DNA of 56,180 bases from SAR202 cluster bacterium (GTDB taxonomy: Bacteria; Chloroflexota; Dehalococcoidia; Lucifugimonadales; UBA2985): contig VFHP01000005.1 of assembly GCA_009391535.1 (NCBI GenBank), positions 1-56,180 of the forward strand. Reading direction: 5' to 3'. The position numbers and the translations under genes are program-made. The notes beneath the pieces were generated by a model. It saw only the letters and a program-made list of their open reading frames with translations. It did no database searches and was not told where the DNA came from. This document shows positions 54,208-56,180 of this stretch, one piece after another. How positions within the stretch are numbered: position 1 is the first letter of the stretch; every line of letters starts with the position of its first letter.

Positions 54208-55278
54208 TCATATTAATAGTGGCAAATCCACAGACTTTCCAGACCTAAAACTTCTAGTAACAGCCTCAGTAAAATCCATATACTTAACACCATCCGCAAA
54301 ACTTGTGTGCGTGACTTTTTCAATGCCTCTGATAGCATTTATAAACTCTTCTTCCACTCTCCAATAGCCCTGATCACTAAGATCGATTGGGATTTCTGTT
54401 AGCCCGTCAGACCCTTTATATCCTACGTAAACACCGAGGTTCCCTCTATCGACGGTGGAGGAGGTTGACTGTGATAATTTCATAGTTCCTTCGGACCCAT
54501 ATATCCACACTTCGGTTTTGGGCGCCAAGCCTATTACCGAAGTAACTTTCATATGGGCCTGACAGCCAATCGCCATATCACACAGTATGTCTACATGGTC
54601 AGGTATATCTATTGCTCTTGTCACATCGTCGTTATCTTTACGATCCTTTACTACAACTTTGGCCATTGCCATGACTGTTTTTGCTGGACCAATCCAACGC
54701 ATCATAGCCTCGTACCATATGCCCATCTGCATTATATTATAACCACTTAAATCCCTATTTTGTCTCCAATGAAGTTTACTTTCCCTTTCCGGGAAGCTAC
54801 CCGTATTAACATTCATTTCGAGGTATATTAGATCGCCAAGAGAACCCTCGGATATGACCTTTTGTATCGTTTTATCTACAGGTAAAGTCATTGGAGCAGG
54901 TACAATTTGAGACACCAACCCGGGATGTGAAGTGGCTGCCATCAACATGTTCCTGGCTTCCTTAGCATTAGTTGCCATTCGGGCTTCAGTAAGCACATGT
55001 TTACCAGCATTCAATGCCTCAATTGTTATTGCTGAATGTAAGTTAGGATATGTACCAACACATATAGCATTTGAGTCAGAAGATCTCACTAAATCGATCC
55101 AATTATCATAAACATTTGGTATGCCGAATTCTTCAGCCACTTTTTCACTGGATGCTCTAGTACTATTGCAAACACTTACTATTTCAACATTATCCTGTTC
55201 TTTTAGCCCCGGTATGTGTCTCAATTTCGTATTGCCACCCGCTCCGACAATACCTATTTTTATAACATCTTCATTCAT
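54208..55278 (-). CDS. Gfo/Idh/MocA family oxidoreductase, non-canonical active site
   Basis: 356 residues. Rossmann start IKIGIVGAGGNTKLRHIPG and a GFO_IDH_MocA C-terminal domain (EVWIYGSEGTMKLSQSTSS, EFINAIRGIEKV). The conserved EKP motif is replaced by Glu98-Ala99-Arg100 (GKHVLTEARMATN), so the usual Lys is missing. It may bind NAD(P) without the common sugar dehydrogenase chemistry. I choose ATG 55278, since GGAAGGA lies eight bases before; an upstream start at 55314 would add 12 residues. Substrate unknown. Confidence 0.87.
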   Translation of the reverse strand: MNEDVIKIGIVGAGGNTKLRHIPGLKEQDNVEIVSVCNSTRASSEKVAEEFGIPNVYDNWIDLVRSSDSNAICVGTYPNLHSAITIEALNAGKHVLTEARMATNAKEARNMLMAATSHPGLVSQIVPAPMTLPVDKTIQKVISEGSLGDLIYLEMNVNTGSFPERESKLHWRQNRDLSGYNIMQMGIWYEAMMRWIGPAKTVMAMAKVVVKDRKDNDDVTRAIDIPDHVDILCDMAIGCQAHMKVTSVIGLAPKTEVWIYGSEGTMKLSQSTSSTVDRGNLGVYVGYKGSDGLTEIPIDLSDQGYWRVEEEFINAIRGIEKVTHTSFADGVKYMDFTEAVTRSFRSGKSVDLPLLI

Positions 55279-55377
55279 GCTTGATTCCTTCCCAAAAACT
55301 GAATTTTGCCTCAACCATTATCCTACCACTTAAACCTTTATTTATGGGGTAATTTAGGCCAAACATTGTTTAAATCA

Positions 55378-55406
55378 TTGACCTTTCGCATATGAGACAC
55401 TAAAAT
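55378..55406 (+). promoter_or_regulatory. Promoter of the CoA-transferase gene
   Basis: TTGACC (55378-55383), 17-base spacer, TAAAAT (55401-55406), about 57 bases before the ATG. Confidence 0.65.
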
Positions 55407-55462
55407 TTTTGTGTTGGCTGATCGACCGAATCGAAACCACTTAAGTAACATTTAGGAGGTTC

Positions 55463-56180
55463 ATGATGGTTAATACCCAGAAAAAAGCTACACAAGGGAC
55501 GAGACCACTGGATGGAATAAGGGTTCTTGATTTCACATGGGTAAGAGCAGGACCATGGTGCAATAGGTGGTTGGGAGCACTTGGCGCAGAAGTGATAAAA
55601 GTCGAATGGCCAATAAACCCCAGTACCAGAGGAGCACTTACCGGAGGCAGAGCACCAGACGGATTCCCGGTAAACCTCAACACAGACGGACATTTCAGTG
55701 ATAATAACTCAAACAAGCTAAGCATAACGCTAAATACACGCACTCCCATGGGTAATGAACTCGTAAAAAGATTGGTTTCTATCTCTGACATCGTAATAGA
55801 GAATTTCGCTGCTGGAGTCCTGGATAGATGGGGTCTTGGTTACGAAGAAATGAAAAAATTGAACCCAGACATAGTCTACTTATCCATGTCTGGTTTTGGA
55901 CACACAGGCAGAAATAAAGATTATCAAACTATGGGGCCGATAGCACAGGCGTTATCCGGACTCACATTCACCTCGGGACTTCCGAATCATCCTCCAGCAG
56001 GTTGGGGCTGGTCATATATGGATGATACTGGTGGCATGTATGGTGCCATGTATGCATTAAGCGGACTTTATCACAGAAATATGACCGGTGAGGGTCAACA
56101 TATTGACAGTTCCCAATGGATAAAGGGAGTTCAATTGAACGGGGCTGCATTCCTGGATATACAGGCTAATAACAGACCAT
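55463..56180 (+). CDS. CaiB/BaiF (type III) CoA-transferase, 3' end outside window
   Basis: The first 239 residues of a family III CoA-transferase. It starts with ATG ATG; AGGAGG is three bases before the first and six before the second (55466), which may be the true start. Family sequence is clear: PLDGIRVLDFTWVRAGPWC, LGAEVIKVEWP, NFAAGVLDRWGLGYEEM, YLSMSGFGHTGR and GGMYGAMYALSGLYHR. The nucleophilic Asp is in GQHIDSSQWIKG. It moves CoA between acyl-CoA and a free acid. The substrate is not readable; an acyl-CoA metabolism context is given by the ligase and crotonases upstream. Confidence 0.93.
   Translation, partial: MMVNTQKKATQGTRPLDGIRVLDFTWVRAGPWCNRWLGALGAEVIKVEWPINPSTRGALTGGRAPDGFPVNLNTDGHFSDNNSNKLSITLNTRTPMGNELVKRLVSISDIVIENFAAGVLDRWGLGYEEMKKLNPDIVYLSMSGFGHTGRNKDYQTMGPIAQALSGLTFTSGLPNHPPAGWGWSYMDDTGGMYGAMYALSGLYHRNMTGEGQHIDSSQWIKGVQLNGAAFLDIQANNRP

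Overview
The window is bacterial chromosomal DNA, AT-rich and densely packed, with frequent TTG and GTG starts, Shine-Dalgarno (SD) sites and CCA-encoding tRNA genes. The mix of genes fits a free-living, aerobic or facultative heterotroph: a three-subunit transhydrogenase, acyl-CoA enzymes, a type III CoA-transferase, a stand-alone molybdenum hydroxylase, an amidohydrolase remnant and many dehydrogenase-fold oxidoreductases. My best guess is a low-GC Chloroflexota lineage of the Dehalococcoidia/SAR202 kind. This is inference from gene content only; there is no rRNA or other decisive marker here.

Layout. 1-1472 (minus) holds a lipoprotein M6-type metalloprotease cut by the window edge, with a scrambled internal duplication, joined in frame to a frameshifted amidohydrolase remnant. 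1544-9503 (plus) is a pyrimidine operon pyrR-pyrB-pyrC-carA-carB behind a promoter and a PyrR attenuator; its PyrB carries a PyrI-like zinc domain. 9533-12131 (minus) has a CorC-like CBS protein and glmU. Two tRNA-Ser genes follow, then two tandem secreted paralogues with matching promoters. 14151-15519 (plus) has a cation/proton antiporter and tRNA-Arg. 15596-18320 (minus) is modABC. 18399-21402 (plus) is pntAA-pntAB-pntB, facing panD.

21908-28772 (plus) is a T-box-controlled unit: an isoleucine T-box (specifier ATC), an IleRS with the altered GVHH signature in place of HxGH, two crotonases and an acyl-CoA ligase, ending at a hairpin terminator. A 55-residue basic ORF follows. sucCD and an active-site-altered SDR lie on the minus strand. 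Then come ferredoxin (plus), a YkgJ-like protein and an MFS transporter (both minus).

34424-43311 (plus) is a run of an aldolase-SDR fusion, an ABC ATPase, a very large FtsX-type permease, a molybdenum hydroxylase large subunit and a MoaD/ThiS-like protein. The rest holds a thioredoxin-like membrane protein, YajQ, a third tRNA-Ser, a family-5 peptide ABC transporter without ATPases, a DUF2339 membrane protein, an FMN reductase, TsaD with an almost leaderless promoter, an unknown membrane protein, an aspartate dehydrogenase-like protein, a Gfo/Idh protein lacking the EKP motif, and the start of a CaiB-type CoA-transferase.

Links between regions: modABC could supply molybdate for the hydroxylase at 40755. 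The pyr operon makes carbamoyl phosphate and dihydroorotate for UMP; pyrD, pyrE and pyrF are not in the window. Most interesting are the GVHH IleRS under a T-box with fatty-acid-type genes, the PyrB-zinc fusion lacking the nucleotide-binding half of PyrI, the mosaic metalloprotease, and several unusual translation starts. I did not find a clearly new multi-gene defence or mobile system.
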